From CAKZQX01 sp034435975 (GTDB taxonomy: Bacteria > Chloroflexota > Chloroflexia > Chloroflexales > Chloroflexaceae), in the NCBI GenBank assembly GCA_034435975.1, contig DAOTWD010000127.1, positions 1 through 64,000 on the forward strand: a stretch of 64,000 nucleotides of DNA, written 5' to 3'. Made by a program: the position numbers and the translations under genes. This document shows, piece by piece, positions 6,560 to 15,401 of the stretch (the first letter of the stretch is position 1; every line of letters begins with the position of its first letter). The notes beneath the pieces are model-generated. The model had not been told where the DNA came from. It saw only the letters and a list, made by a program, of their open reading frames with translations, and searched no databases.

Positions 6560-8248
6560 ATGGTTAGTGTTATCCAGCGAATCATACTCTTCGTTTGCGT
6601 ATTCGGATTTTCGGGTAGTGTTGGGATTGCATCGCCGCTGTCTCAGGATCTGATGAGTACGTCAAATCTGATCCAGAACGGCGATTTTGAGCAACAGGGC
6701 GAATCCTGGACAGGATGTGGCAATGTTAGACTCGTGGACGCTCAAGCGGCTGGTGCTGAGTTTGTCTACTCCGGGCGCTATGCAGCCATTATGGGTATCG
6801 GAGCCGATGGCAGCGATTGCCCACAACTCCCCGATCTCACAACACCGAAGCAGATATTGAGCCAGCAGGTCAGTATTCCAGGCAATGCCGCCGCCGTCAC
6901 CGTCTCCTTCTGGTTTCGCGCCGCCACAGGCACAACGGTGGATGTTTTCCTTGCCAATAGTTTTTATCAGTTCGATCCGAATCTGATCGGCGTCAAATTG
7001 GGGACGTTCCCAACCGACCAACCGCCAGGGTGGCAGTTGTATCGTACCGTGCTCCAGGGTGAGCGTCTCGAACGAGTGCGCGGGCAGACGCTGCAGTTCT
7101 CGATTGTTATTCAGGGGGGAACAGAAGTCGGATCCGATGCAGCGTTGCTGATCGATAATGTTCAGGTGATTGCCGCCGACGGTCGCACGGCCGCTTCACC
7201 GTTGCCGCCGGCACTCCGTGGCGATGGCCGTCGTCCGCTAGCGGTCATTCGCGCCGAGGGGCAAAACCGCTGGCTGTACCGGATGGATACAGATGGCACG
7301 AATGCACAACTGATCTATCGCGGTCTGCTCGATACTGTCCGATATCCCGCCTGGTCGCCCGACGGTCAACGTATTGCCGTTGTTGATAACAATACCTGGC
7401 CCTGGCCCACGCCTGATCCTGACCCGCAGAACAATCTGAGCGCTTCTGCGGTCACCGTGATCGAGGCAAATGGCGACGGTGCCCGGCAGGTGTACCAGAC
7501 GCAGAGCCGCAAGGGATCACGTTGCCCATTCATTCCTGATCCAGGAAATCCGACAGAAACGCCCTCGCTGATTATCAGGATTTCCAGCATCGAGTGGTTG
7601 CCTGACAATAACCGTATGGCCCTGACACAGACAGGGTTTGGTGTCTTTTGTAACGGGAGACTCGCACAGGGAGGGACGTCCGCTATTGTAAGCGTGACCC
7701 CCCCTTCACCAGTTGCATCGACTCTGGCGCAATACGCGGCTCGACCGAGTATCAATCGAAGCGGGCAGGTGTTGTTCGATGGCTTCGATCTCTCGCCGTC
7801 GCGTAGCAATCGCACTGATGGGGTTTGGGAAGGTGATCCGGGCGCTCAACCGCCCTCCGAGACCCGCCTGATCGCCCATAGTGCGGATCGATCGCCTGTA
7901 TGGGCGCCTGATGGACGGCGCTTCGCCGTGGTGCGCCAGACGACCAGCCCGTCGGCGGATGTGAGCGAGCGCACCTTTGCGATCATGCTCTATGATCGTC
8001 AGAATCTCAGCGATCCGCGTATGCTCCTGTTCGCCGATCATGGACGCAGCGTCAGCAGTCTCAGTTGGTCGCCAGATGGTGCCTACCTGGTGTATACCCT
8101 GGAACGGTTCGATGGCAGAACCGATATCTGGTGGCTCGACGTATCCAGTGGCGTGACGGGACCGGTCACTACGGATGGCCTGGCGCTTGAGGCTGCATGG
8201 CGCCCGGTGGCAGAGAACCGAGTCTTTCTGCCACTGGTTGTTCGTTGA
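6560..8248 (+). CDS. Secreted protein: beta-sandwich module plus PD40/TolB-like propeller
   Basis: A 562-residue exported protein. Residues 1-26 form a signal peptide. Residues ~35-200 (LIQNGDFEQQGESWTGCGN, then ALLIDNVQVIA) look like a carbohydrate-binding-type jelly roll. The rest carries PD40 repeats with YPAWSPDGQRIAVVD, PVWAPDGRRFAVV and SLSWSPDGAYLVYT, as in TolB-type propellers. The chain ends VFLPLVVR, a C-terminus also seen, with variation, in the amidase at 52064-55039. Probably an extracellular or surface protein; ligand unknown. It is convergent with the REC-GAF gene. Confidence 0.75.
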   Translation: MVSVIQRIILFVCVFGFSGSVGIASPLSQDLMSTSNLIQNGDFEQQGESWTGCGNVRLVDAQAAGAEFVYSGRYAAIMGIGADGSDCPQLPDLTTPKQILSQQVSIPGNAAAVTVSFWFRAATGTTVDVFLANSFYQFDPNLIGVKLGTFPTDQPPGWQLYRTVLQGERLERVRGQTLQFSIVIQGGTEVGSDAALLIDNVQVIAADGRTAASPLPPALRGDGRRPLAVIRAEGQNRWLYRMDTDGTNAQLIYRGLLDTVRYPAWSPDGQRIAVVDNNTWPWPTPDPDPQNNLSASAVTVIEANGDGARQVYQTQSRKGSRCPFIPDPGNPTETPSLIIRISSIEWLPDNNRMALTQTGFGVFCNGRLAQGGTSAIVSVTPPSPVASTLAQYAARPSINRSGQVLFDGFDLSPSRSNRTDGVWEGDPGAQPPSETRLIAHSADRSPVWAPDGRRFAVVRQTTSPSADVSERTFAIMLYDRQNLSDPRMLLFADHGRSVSSLSWSPDGAYLVYTLERFDGRTDIWWLDVSSGVTGPVTTDGLALEAAWRPVAENRVFLPLVVR

Positions 8249-8563
8249 ACCCCGGCCGTTCACAAAGGAGAGCGGCAGTGGAGTGGGCGCTCCGACGTTG
8301 GTGATGCCTGCCTGTTCAGGGGGGCGTGTCAGGCGCTCTGACGGTGATGCCCCGGCACCTGAGGCAAAAAGATAACGGTTGCCAGGGGACGGGTGGCAGC
8401 CAGTTCGTAGAATTTGTTTCAAACTATCTGGTTCCAAGGAGACAAAGTGCTGCTCTACCAAAATGGGCGTGCGCACGGCTGTGCTATCCTACCGGCGTAT
8501 GAGGATGCGGCGGAGCTGGTCTCCGTGCCAGCCCCGACCGCAAAAAACCGACACGTGAAAGGT
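8249..8563. other. Convergent intergenic region
   Basis: It separates two convergent genes. GGTTGCCA and TGGCAGCC near 8377-8401 can form a short stem that might act in termination, but there is no T-run. No gene recognised. Confidence 0.4.
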
Positions 8564-9571
8564 TCACGCCTCCGGGATAGTGCGCTGGTTGGCCGAAAAT
8601 GACCTGTGCGATCCTTGAGCGGCCTGCTGCTGCAAGCGCGATAGCAGATGTAGATTGGATAACGATAACGCCAGGTGATCGGCTACAATGGTCGCCAGGC
8701 GTTGCCAGTAGTCGCCAAACTCCGTGGCCGTGCTGGTCATATGGCGGAGATAGAGCAAGCCCTGTATCTCGCCTCGGGCCTGCAACTGAATGCATAGATA
8801 TGGTAAGACACAGGCAGCCCGGCAGTGGGTGCATTCATAGGCATCGGCTGGATCTTCAGCCAGATGCATGCGTGTACCCGCAAAGGCCTGACAATCATCG
8901 GGAGCCAGTTGCTCAACGTGCGGTGTGGTTAACCCCCAGGCTGCCACCTGCTCGAGCATGGTTTGACTGTCGTTAAGCAGGTAGAGTGCCCCTGGCAGAG
9001 TACTGAAGAGCTGACGGATAAACGGCAGACTCAGATCAATTGCTTGCTGTGACGACTCGGCCCGCTGTAGAAAGACGCTCATCTGGTTGAGCAGTTCCAT
9101 CTGGTGGTTGCGTCGCTGGAGTTGCGCGTTTGCCTCATGCAGCGCGGCATTCTGGTCGCGTAACTGGTTTTGCATGCGCTGCAGGGCCAGATGGTTCGCC
9201 ACCCGTGCCAGCACCTCGGCCGTCTGAAATGGTTTGGTAATATAATCGACCCCGCCACCGGTCAGCGCCCTGACTTTGTCCTCTATGCGATCAAGTGCAC
9301 TCAAGAAGATGATCGGGATGTCTCTGGTGCGAGCGCTGGCTTTTAAGGTCGCACAGACGGCATAGCCATCCATGTGCGGCATCATAATATCGAGCAAAAT
9401 CAGATCCGGTAACTCCTTCTCAATCGCAACCAGCGCCATTTTGCCCGATGGTACCGGACGTACACGATAGCCCTGTTCAACCAGGACGCTAAATAAGAGC
9501 CGCAGGTTATCGGGCGTATCGTCCACAACAATAATGTTGGCCGTGTGCGACGGTGGAGACAGGTCAGGCAT
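8564..9571 (-). CDS. Response regulator with receiver and GAF-like domain
   Basis: 335 residues. An intact receiver spans residues 12-130, with the acidic pair D17-D18, phosphoacceptor D61 (LILLDIMMPHMDG), T/S91 and K113 (ITKPF). A coiled coil (135-170) leads to a GAF-like domain (170-310), which holds a cysteine cluster CTHCRAAC near residue 248 that could bind a metal or cofactor. There is no DNA-binding or enzymatic output, so it probably relays or modulates a kinase. Its start overlaps the end of an upstream receiver fragment (9564-9821), so it once belonged to a longer operon. Confidence 0.8.
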   Translation of the reverse strand: MPDLSPPSHTANIIVVDDTPDNLRLLFSVLVEQGYRVRPVPSGKMALVAIEKELPDLILLDIMMPHMDGYAVCATLKASARTRDIPIIFLSALDRIEDKVRALTGGGVDYITKPFQTAEVLARVANHLALQRMQNQLRDQNAALHEANAQLQRRNHQMELLNQMSVFLQRAESSQQAIDLSLPFIRQLFSTLPGALYLLNDSQTMLEQVAAWGLTTPHVEQLAPDDCQAFAGTRMHLAEDPADAYECTHCRAACVLPYLCIQLQARGEIQGLLYLRHMTSTATEFGDYWQRLATIVADHLALSLSNLHLLSRLQQQAAQGSHRSFSANQRTIPEA

Positions 9572-9821
9572 ACTGGTCTCGCAATGACTCGATACCTGTT
9601 AGCATAGTGGTGTGCTCACACGCATAGGTCACTACCCGGAAACGACCGGACAGCGGTTGATCACAGCCCTCGATGGGCAATCGAGACTTGATCTGCCGGG
9701 TGGCAGTATTGCCATCCATCACCGACATGCGGATATCTATCCAGATCACATGGGAATGCCAGGTGTCATATACCTGTACTTCTTCGCATGCCATTATTCG
9801 CCTCATATACTGCAAAGCCAA
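9564..9821 (-). pseudogene. Response-regulator receiver fragment
   Basis: An 85-codon frame with VIWIDIRMSVMDGNTATRQI, which is the phosphorylation-site strand of a receiver (usual form WMDxRMPVMDGYEATRxI), then RLPIEGCDQPLSG and a degraded tail. The N-terminal third of the receiver and the lysine strand are missing or unrecognisable. It ends overlapping the start of the next gene. Probably the remnant of a hybrid kinase or regulator that preceded the REC-GAF gene. Confidence 0.6.
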
Positions 9822-10008
9822 TCAGAGACAACAGTTGAACTGACAATCGCTGTGCGGCGGATCAACCGGGTCTGTAGCTGGTTGCTCTATATCCATTATA
9901 CCTTATTTTGACGAAGGTACGTGGTGCGGATGTGAGGTACGACCTGTTCGGCACGGGGTAGCCTCAATGATTCTGATCCTCTGCACAATGTCCATATTGA
10001 TAGCAGGT

Positions 10009-10070
10009 GCGGCGTGTAGAACGGATAACAGTTGTCAGGACAGGCGGCGTGTAGAACCGACAACAGTCGT
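10009..10070. repeat. 35-bp-period direct repeat, two copies
   Basis: GCGGCGTGTAGAAC begins copies at 10009 and 10044; 27 bases match with few changes. It lies in the ~300-bp gap between the receiver remnant and the end of the Calx-beta gene. No gene is seen in that gap. Confidence 0.7.
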
Positions 10071-10121
10071 TACGACATATCCTTCAACATCACGGTGGTC
10101 TGTGTCTATGGATCATCATTT

Positions 10122-13100
10122 TTAATCGTTGTCAATGATGGTCACCTGGGTGGTAATAATCGTTCCTGGGGTTGCATTATTGAAATGCATTAAATCAATA
10201 TGGAATGTTTCATCGGTTTCGGTAATGGTATCATTAATGATTTTCATCGTGATTGTCCTGGTTGTCTGTCCCGGAATAAAGGTGAGCGTGCCGCTCTGCT
10301 GGACATAGTCGCTTCCTGCCGTGGCTGTGCCATTGCTGGTTGCATACTGTACGTGCACGATACGACTCGATGGTGTGTTCAGCGTCACTGGAATAATGAT
10401 CTGACCGTCACATTCGTTGACACTGTAGCTGGTGGCACCAAAACTGACGGTGGGCGGTGGGTCGTTGTCGCGGATAGTCAGGATTGCCTCGGCAGGCGAA
10501 CCCAGGCGGGCGTTGGCGCTGGGACTACTCAGCGTCAGGCGCACCCGCTCATCCGGTTCGTCTAACAGGTCATCAATGATTGGAACCTCAAAAGTGCGGC
10601 TGGTAACACCGGGCGCAAAGGTCAGGGTGCCACCGGTTGGTATGTAATCGCTCCCGGCAGTGGCCGTGTCGTCACCGGTCGCATAATCGACTGTCACGGG
10701 CCAATCGGTACGGCCAGTGCGCACAACGGTGATCGTGGCTGTGCCTGCATCTTCCTGCACGGTATAGCTGTCGCTACTGAGCTGCAGCCGCGGCTCGTCG
10801 TCTATGATCGTCAGATTCACCGGCTCGCCAACCGATGCATTAGCACTGGGATTGTGTAGTCGCAACCGGATGCGTTCGTTTGCTTCTGGCAGGTCATCGT
10901 CCAGAATAGTAATGTCGAAGGTCTGGCTGGTAACACCGGGCGCGAAGGTCAGGGTACCACCGGTAGCAACATAGTCGAGGCCAGCGGTCGCACCCGGGTT
11001 CGGGCCATCTTCGGTGTAATACTCAACCGTTACCTCTTCGTGGTAGGGTTTGCTCAACACGACCTCGACCGTTGCTGTGCCGATATTTTCACTGACATTG
11101 CCAGGATAGGTTGCGCTGAACTGGAAGCTGGCACGCGGTTCGTCATCCACAATGGTGAGCAAGACGTTGTTTGGGTTGCTCAGGTAGGTATTCCATGTGC
11201 CCGCAGGAATAGTTGTTGGCCGGCGCAACCGGAGTCGGATGCGCTCGTTCGGCTCACCGATACCATCATCAAGGATGGGAACGCTGAAGGTGCGACTCAT
11301 CTGTCCCGGTGCGAAGGTCAGGGTGCCACCGGTAGCAACATAGTCCAGGCCAGCGGTTGCACCCGGGTTCGGGCCATCTTCGGTGTAATACTCAACCGTT
11401 ACCTCTTCGTGGTAGGGTTTGCTCAACACGACCTCGACCGTTGCTGTGCCGGTGTTTTCGGCCACGGTATAGCTGGTGGCACTGAACCGCACTCGCGGCT
11501 CATCGTCCATAATGGTGAGGATAGCCGTGTCACGAGTACCTGGCCGGACGTTCTGGTTGGGATTGTGTAGCCGCAACCGAATGCGCTCGTCCGGTTCGCC
11601 AATACCATCATCGAGGATGGGAACGCCGAAGGTGCGGCTGGTCTGTCCGGGTGCGAAGGTCAGGGTACCACCGGTAGCAATGTAGTCTGTGCCTGCAGTT
11701 GCACCGGGGGCCGGGCCATTTTCCGTAAAATAATCCACGGTAATCTCGACGCTGGAGGCATGGCTCAGAACAACCTCGATTGTCGCGGTGCCTACATTTT
11801 CGGTGACGCTATAATTGGCGTGGCGGAACTGCACGTCTGGCTCGTTATCTTCAATCGCCAGCCTGAAGGTGGCCGGTGCACCCAGGGTCGCGTTCTGCGG
11901 GTTGCTCAGCGCCAGTTCAACCGTTGCGGTGTCCTCGGCCAGCGTATCATCAATAATATCAATGGTAAAGGCGCGACTGAGGTCGCCCGGGTTAAACGTT
12001 AAGGTTGTGCCATTCAACACATAGTCGTCACCGGGAGTAGCACTGCCGCCAGTTACGGCGTAATCGACCGTTACTGTGCGTCCGGATGGAGTACTGAGAC
12101 GGGCAAATATAAACACTGTGCCGTCACCCTCGTTGACGGTGAGGGTCTCGTGACTGAAGAAAACGGTCGGTGCTACGTCATCATTCACAATCGTGCCCAA
12201 CCCCTGGGCCACGTCCAGGGCCGCATTGACCGGATTGGTGAGGTTGACGAAGAAGGCCTCGTCGTCTTCGTCACGGTTATCGCCAATGACCGGCACGCTA
12301 ATCGTCTTGACTGTCTGTCCAGGCGCGAAGGTCAGGGTGCCGGCGCGTGGCTGATAGTCGTTATCCGCCACGATGGCCGTGCCATCCTGGGTGGCATAGT
12401 CCACGGTAATCTCGCGGGTACTGGGGTTGGACAGGCTGACGGTGAACTCGAAGGGTGTGGTGGTGCCACCCGTGCCTTCTGCCTGTGTCACATTGTTGAT
12501 CGAGAGGGCGGGTGGGACGTCATCGTCCACAATCGTACCAATGCCTTGCGCCACGGCAATGCTGGCGTTGACCGGATTGGTGAGGTTGACGAGGAAGGTC
12601 TCGTCGTCTTCGTCCAGGTCATCGTGATAGACCGGGACGGTGATGGTGCGGGTGGTCTGGCCAGGATTGAACGTCAGGGTGCCGGTGCGTGGCTGATAGT
12701 CGTTATCGGCGACCGTGGCCGTGCCGTCCTGGGTAGCATAGTCCACGGTAATCTCGCGGGTACTGGGGTTAGACAGGCTGACGGTGAACACGAAGGGTGT
12801 GGTGGCGCCACCCGTGCCTTCTGCCTGTGTCACATTGTTGATCGAGAGCGTGGGCGGGTTGTCATCGTCTACAATCGTACCAATGCCTTGCGCCACGGCA
12901 ATGCTGGCGTTGACTGGATTGGTCAGGTTGACGAAGAAGGTCTCGTCATCCTCGTCTCGGTTGTCGCCAATGACCGGCACGCTGATCGTCTTGACTGTCT
13001 GTCCAGGCGCGAAGGTCAGGGTGCCGGTGCGTGGCTGATAGTCGTTATCGGCGACCGTGGCCGTGCCGTCCTGGGTAGCATAATCGACGGTGATGGGCTT

Positions 13101-15401
13101 GCCACTGGCAGCCGACAGGCTGACGGTGAACACGAAGGGTGTGGTGGTGCCACCCGTGCCTTCTGCCTGTGTCACATTGTTGATCGAGAGCGTGGGCGGG
13201 TTGTCATCATCAATAATGGTGCCGATGCCTTGCGCCACGGCAATGCTGGCGTTGACTGGATTGGTCAGGTTGACGAAGAAGGTCTCGTCATCCTCGTCTC
13301 GGTTGTCGCCAATGACCGGCACGCTGATCGTCTTGACTGTCTGTCCAGGCGCGAAGGTGAGCGTGCCACTCCGCGGTTGATAGTCGTTATCGGTGACCGT
13401 GGCCGTGCCGTCGGCTGTGGCATAATCGACGGTGATGGGCTTGCCACTGGCAGCCGATAGGCGCACATTGAAGATAGCATTAATAATATCTGGCGGGTTG
13501 CCTTCGATCACCGTTACGTTATCAATGAACAACGTGGGTGAACCATCATCGTCAATAATGGTGCCCATCCCCTGGGCTACGGCAATGGTGGCGTTGGTGG
13601 GATTGGTCAGGTTGACGAGGAAGGTCTCGTCGTCTTCATCCACGTCATCGTGATTGACCAGAACCGTGATCGTCTTGCTGGTCTGGCCAGGCGCGAAGGT
13701 GAGCGTGCCACTCCGCGGTTGATAGTCGTTATCGGTGACCGTGGCCGTGCCGTCGGCTGTGGCATAATCGACGGAGATCTCGCGGGTACTGGGATTGGAC
13801 AGGCTCACGGTGAACACGAAGGGCGTTGTCTCCCCACCTGTACCTTCCAGTTCCGTGACATTATTAATGGCGATGGTGGTGGCATCATCGTTCACAATCG
13901 TGCCCATCCCCTGGGCCACGTCCAGGGTCGCATTGACCGGATTGCTCAAGTTGACAAAGAAGGGCTCGTCGTCTTCGTCGCGGTTATCGCCAATGACGGG
14001 GACAATGATGGTGCGTGTGGTCTGACCAGGCGTGAAGGTCAGGGTGCCGGCGCGCTCTTGATGGTCGTTATCGGCCACGGTCGCTGTCCCATCCTGGGTG
14101 GCATAATCGACGGTGATGGGCTTGCCACTGGCTGTAGACAGGCTGACGGTGAATGTGGCATTGACGGTATCAGGCGCGTTGCCCTCGATCACACCGACGT
14201 TATTGATCGACAATTCGGGGGGGGCGTCGTTATCTTTGATCGTTACGATCAGCGGGTTCATGCCGCTCAGAATGGCATTCATCGCGCCGCTCAACGTTAA
14301 CTCAATCGTTTGGTCCGGTTCATCCAGCGTATCATCGATAATTGTGAGACGGATGGTCTGTTGGGTAACACCAGGTTCAAAGGTCAGCGTTCCATCCGGC
14401 AGATCATAGTCTGCGCCCCTGGTTGCGCTTCCGCCTGTCACGCTGTAGTTGACCTGGATCGTCTGAGCGGAAGTCGTACTCAAGCTTACAGGAATGTCAA
14501 TCGTTCCCACGTCCTCGTCGACACTGAAATAGTTGACGCGGAAACGGGCCAGGACAGACACTGGCACGTCGGTGGGCGTGGCGGTCGGGTCTATTCTGGG
14601 CAGGTCGGTGGGCGTGGCGGTTGGCTCAATCGTTGCAGTGGACGTGGGCGTAATGGTTGGCTCATTTGTTGCAGTAGATGTAGTGGTCGGCCGGGGGGTT
14701 GCCGTCGCGGTGGGCGTGCGTGTTGGCTGGGGGGTTGCCGTCGCGGTGGGCGTGTGCGTTGGCTGGGGGGTTGCCGTCGCGGTGGGCGTGCGCGTTGGCT
14801 GGGGGGTTGTTGTCGGTGAAAGATGCAGGTTCATTGGGCGAGTGGGTGTTACCGAAGGTACGTGCTGTATCGGAGCCGCCGGTGGTGCCTCCGCTGCGAT
14901 GGGAGTCGTAGTTGCTGGTGGAATAGACACTATTCTTGTGGGCGAGGCCGTTGCGCGTGCCGGTGGTATTGCGGCCACAACGACCGGTGTTGATGTCGGC
15001 GTTGGTGAGCGACCCGGGGGCAAGGAGGGTGGCAGTGGCGGTAATGTTGGCGTCGGGTTCCTAAAACCACCAATCACCGCCACCGGAACCGTATCATTCC
15101 GTGGATGGATACCAGGAATCGGTAGAGTGGGCGCAGGGTCGTCTGGAATAAGGGCTTCAGGATTATAGGCAGGCAAGCGTGGACCGATCCCCCAGGGACT
15201 ATAGTCGGCCTTGCCAATTGCCAGTACACTGCGCGGGTAGGAAATGGCACGCGGTATCACCAGCCATAGCGCCAGTTGGGAGATGCCACATAGCGCCAGC
15301 AGGGTGAGCAGCAAAATCGCACTGACCAGACCGAGCAATACCGGCGGTCTAAGCTGCGCTTGCGAAAGTTGTTCCTGATTGTTCGGGACTTCCGGTTGCA
15401 T
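10122..15401 (-). CDS. Giant membrane-anchored protein with 13 Calx-beta domains
   Basis: 1759 residues. One membrane span lies at about 20-44 and probably anchors the chain with the rest outside. Residues ~105-290 are a Pro/Thr-rich linker with TPTATATPQPT repeats. From ~292 on I count 13 Calx-beta units, each about 110-120 residues, with the pattern VDYAT-DGTA--DY then GTLTFxPGQT and DE-ETF-V-L-NP, ending in a DDD/DNE Ca2+-binding motif. Units 4-7 are nearly identical with a 342-bp DNA period; units 10 and 11 share a near-identical 130-bp stretch. Calx-beta arrays bind calcium and occur in adhesins and large surface proteins. It overlaps the end of the upstream kinase gene by 53 bp and is probably co-transcribed with it. 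The end, VTIIDND, shows no sorting motif. Confidence 0.85.
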   Translation of the reverse strand: MQPEVPNNQEQLSQAQLRPPVLLGLVSAILLLTLLALCGISQLALWLVIPRAISYPRSVLAIGKADYSPWGIGPRLPAYNPEALIPDDPAPTLPIPGIHPRNDTVPVAVIGGFRNPTPTLPPLPPSLPPGRSPTPTSTPVVVAAIPPARATASPTRIVSIPPATTTPIAAEAPPAAPIQHVPSVTPTRPMNLHLSPTTTPQPTRTPTATATPQPTHTPTATATPQPTRTPTATATPRPTTTSTATNEPTITPTSTATIEPTATPTDLPRIDPTATPTDVPVSVLARFRVNYFSVDEDVGTIDIPVSLSTTSAQTIQVNYSVTGGSATRGADYDLPDGTLTFEPGVTQQTIRLTIIDDTLDEPDQTIELTLSGAMNAILSGMNPLIVTIKDNDAPPELSINNVGVIEGNAPDTVNATFTVSLSTASGKPITVDYATQDGTATVADNDHQERAGTLTFTPGQTTRTIIVPVIGDNRDEDDEPFFVNLSNPVNATLDVAQGMGTIVNDDATTIAINNVTELEGTGGETTPFVFTVSLSNPSTREISVDYATADGTATVTDNDYQPRSGTLTFAPGQTSKTITVLVNHDDVDEDDETFLVNLTNPTNATIAVAQGMGTIIDDDGSPTLFIDNVTVIEGNPPDIINAIFNVRLSAASGKPITVDYATADGTATVTDNDYQPRSGTLTFAPGQTVKTISVPVIGDNRDEDDETFFVNLTNPVNASIAVAQGIGTIIDDDNPPTLSINNVTQAEGTGGTTTPFVFTVSLSAASGKPITVDYATQDGTATVADNDYQPRTGTLTFAPGQTVKTISVPVIGDNRDEDDETFFVNLTNPVNASIAVAQGIGTIVDDDNPPTLSINNVTQAEGTGGATTPFVFTVSLSNPSTREITVDYATQDGTATVADNDYQPRTGTLTFNPGQTTRTITVPVYHDDLDEDDETFLVNLTNPVNASIAVAQGIGTIVDDDVPPALSINNVTQAEGTGGTTTPFEFTVSLSNPSTREITVDYATQDGTAIVADNDYQPRAGTLTFAPGQTVKTISVPVIGDNRDEDDEAFFVNLTNPVNAALDVAQGLGTIVNDDVAPTVFFSHETLTVNEGDGTVFIFARLSTPSGRTVTVDYAVTGGSATPGDDYVLNGTTLTFNPGDLSRAFTIDIIDDTLAEDTATVELALSNPQNATLGAPATFRLAIEDNEPDVQFRHANYSVTENVGTATIEVVLSHASSVEITVDYFTENGPAPGATAGTDYIATGGTLTFAPGQTSRTFGVPILDDGIGEPDERIRLRLHNPNQNVRPGTRDTAILTIMDDEPRVRFSATSYTVAENTGTATVEVVLSKPYHEEVTVEYYTEDGPNPGATAGLDYVATGGTLTFAPGQMSRTFSVPILDDGIGEPNERIRLRLRRPTTIPAGTWNTYLSNPNNVLLTIVDDEPRASFQFSATYPGNVSENIGTATVEVVLSKPYHEEVTVEYYTEDGPNPGATAGLDYVATGGTLTFAPGVTSQTFDITILDDDLPEANERIRLRLHNPSANASVGEPVNLTIIDDEPRLQLSSDSYTVQEDAGTATITVVRTGRTDWPVTVDYATGDDTATAGSDYIPTGGTLTFAPGVTSRTFEVPIIDDLLDEPDERVRLTLSSPSANARLGSPAEAILTIRDNDPPPTVSFGATSYSVNECDGQIIIPVTLNTPSSRIVHVQYATSNGTATAGSDYVQQSGTLTFIPGQTTRTITMKIINDTITETDETFHIDLMHFNNATPGTIITTQVTIIDND
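12199..13566. repeat. 342-bp intragenic tandem repeats
   Basis: Near-identical units encode Calx-beta domains 4-7. The marker ATGCCTTGCG recurs at 12541, 12883 and about 13225, giving a 342-bp (114-codon) period. The high DNA identity implies recent duplication or gene conversion and could cause assembly collapse. Confidence 0.8.

Noticed and set aside
12150..13460. A 436-codon plus-strand frame with repeated GLVRLTKK-like segments
   Set aside because: It is the antisense of the near-identical Calx-beta units; the repeats in it only mirror those units.
10122..15401. Possible CRISPR or phage tail array, because of spaced repeats
   Set aside because: The repeats are 342-bp coding units of Calx-beta domains, not short repeats with unique spacers.
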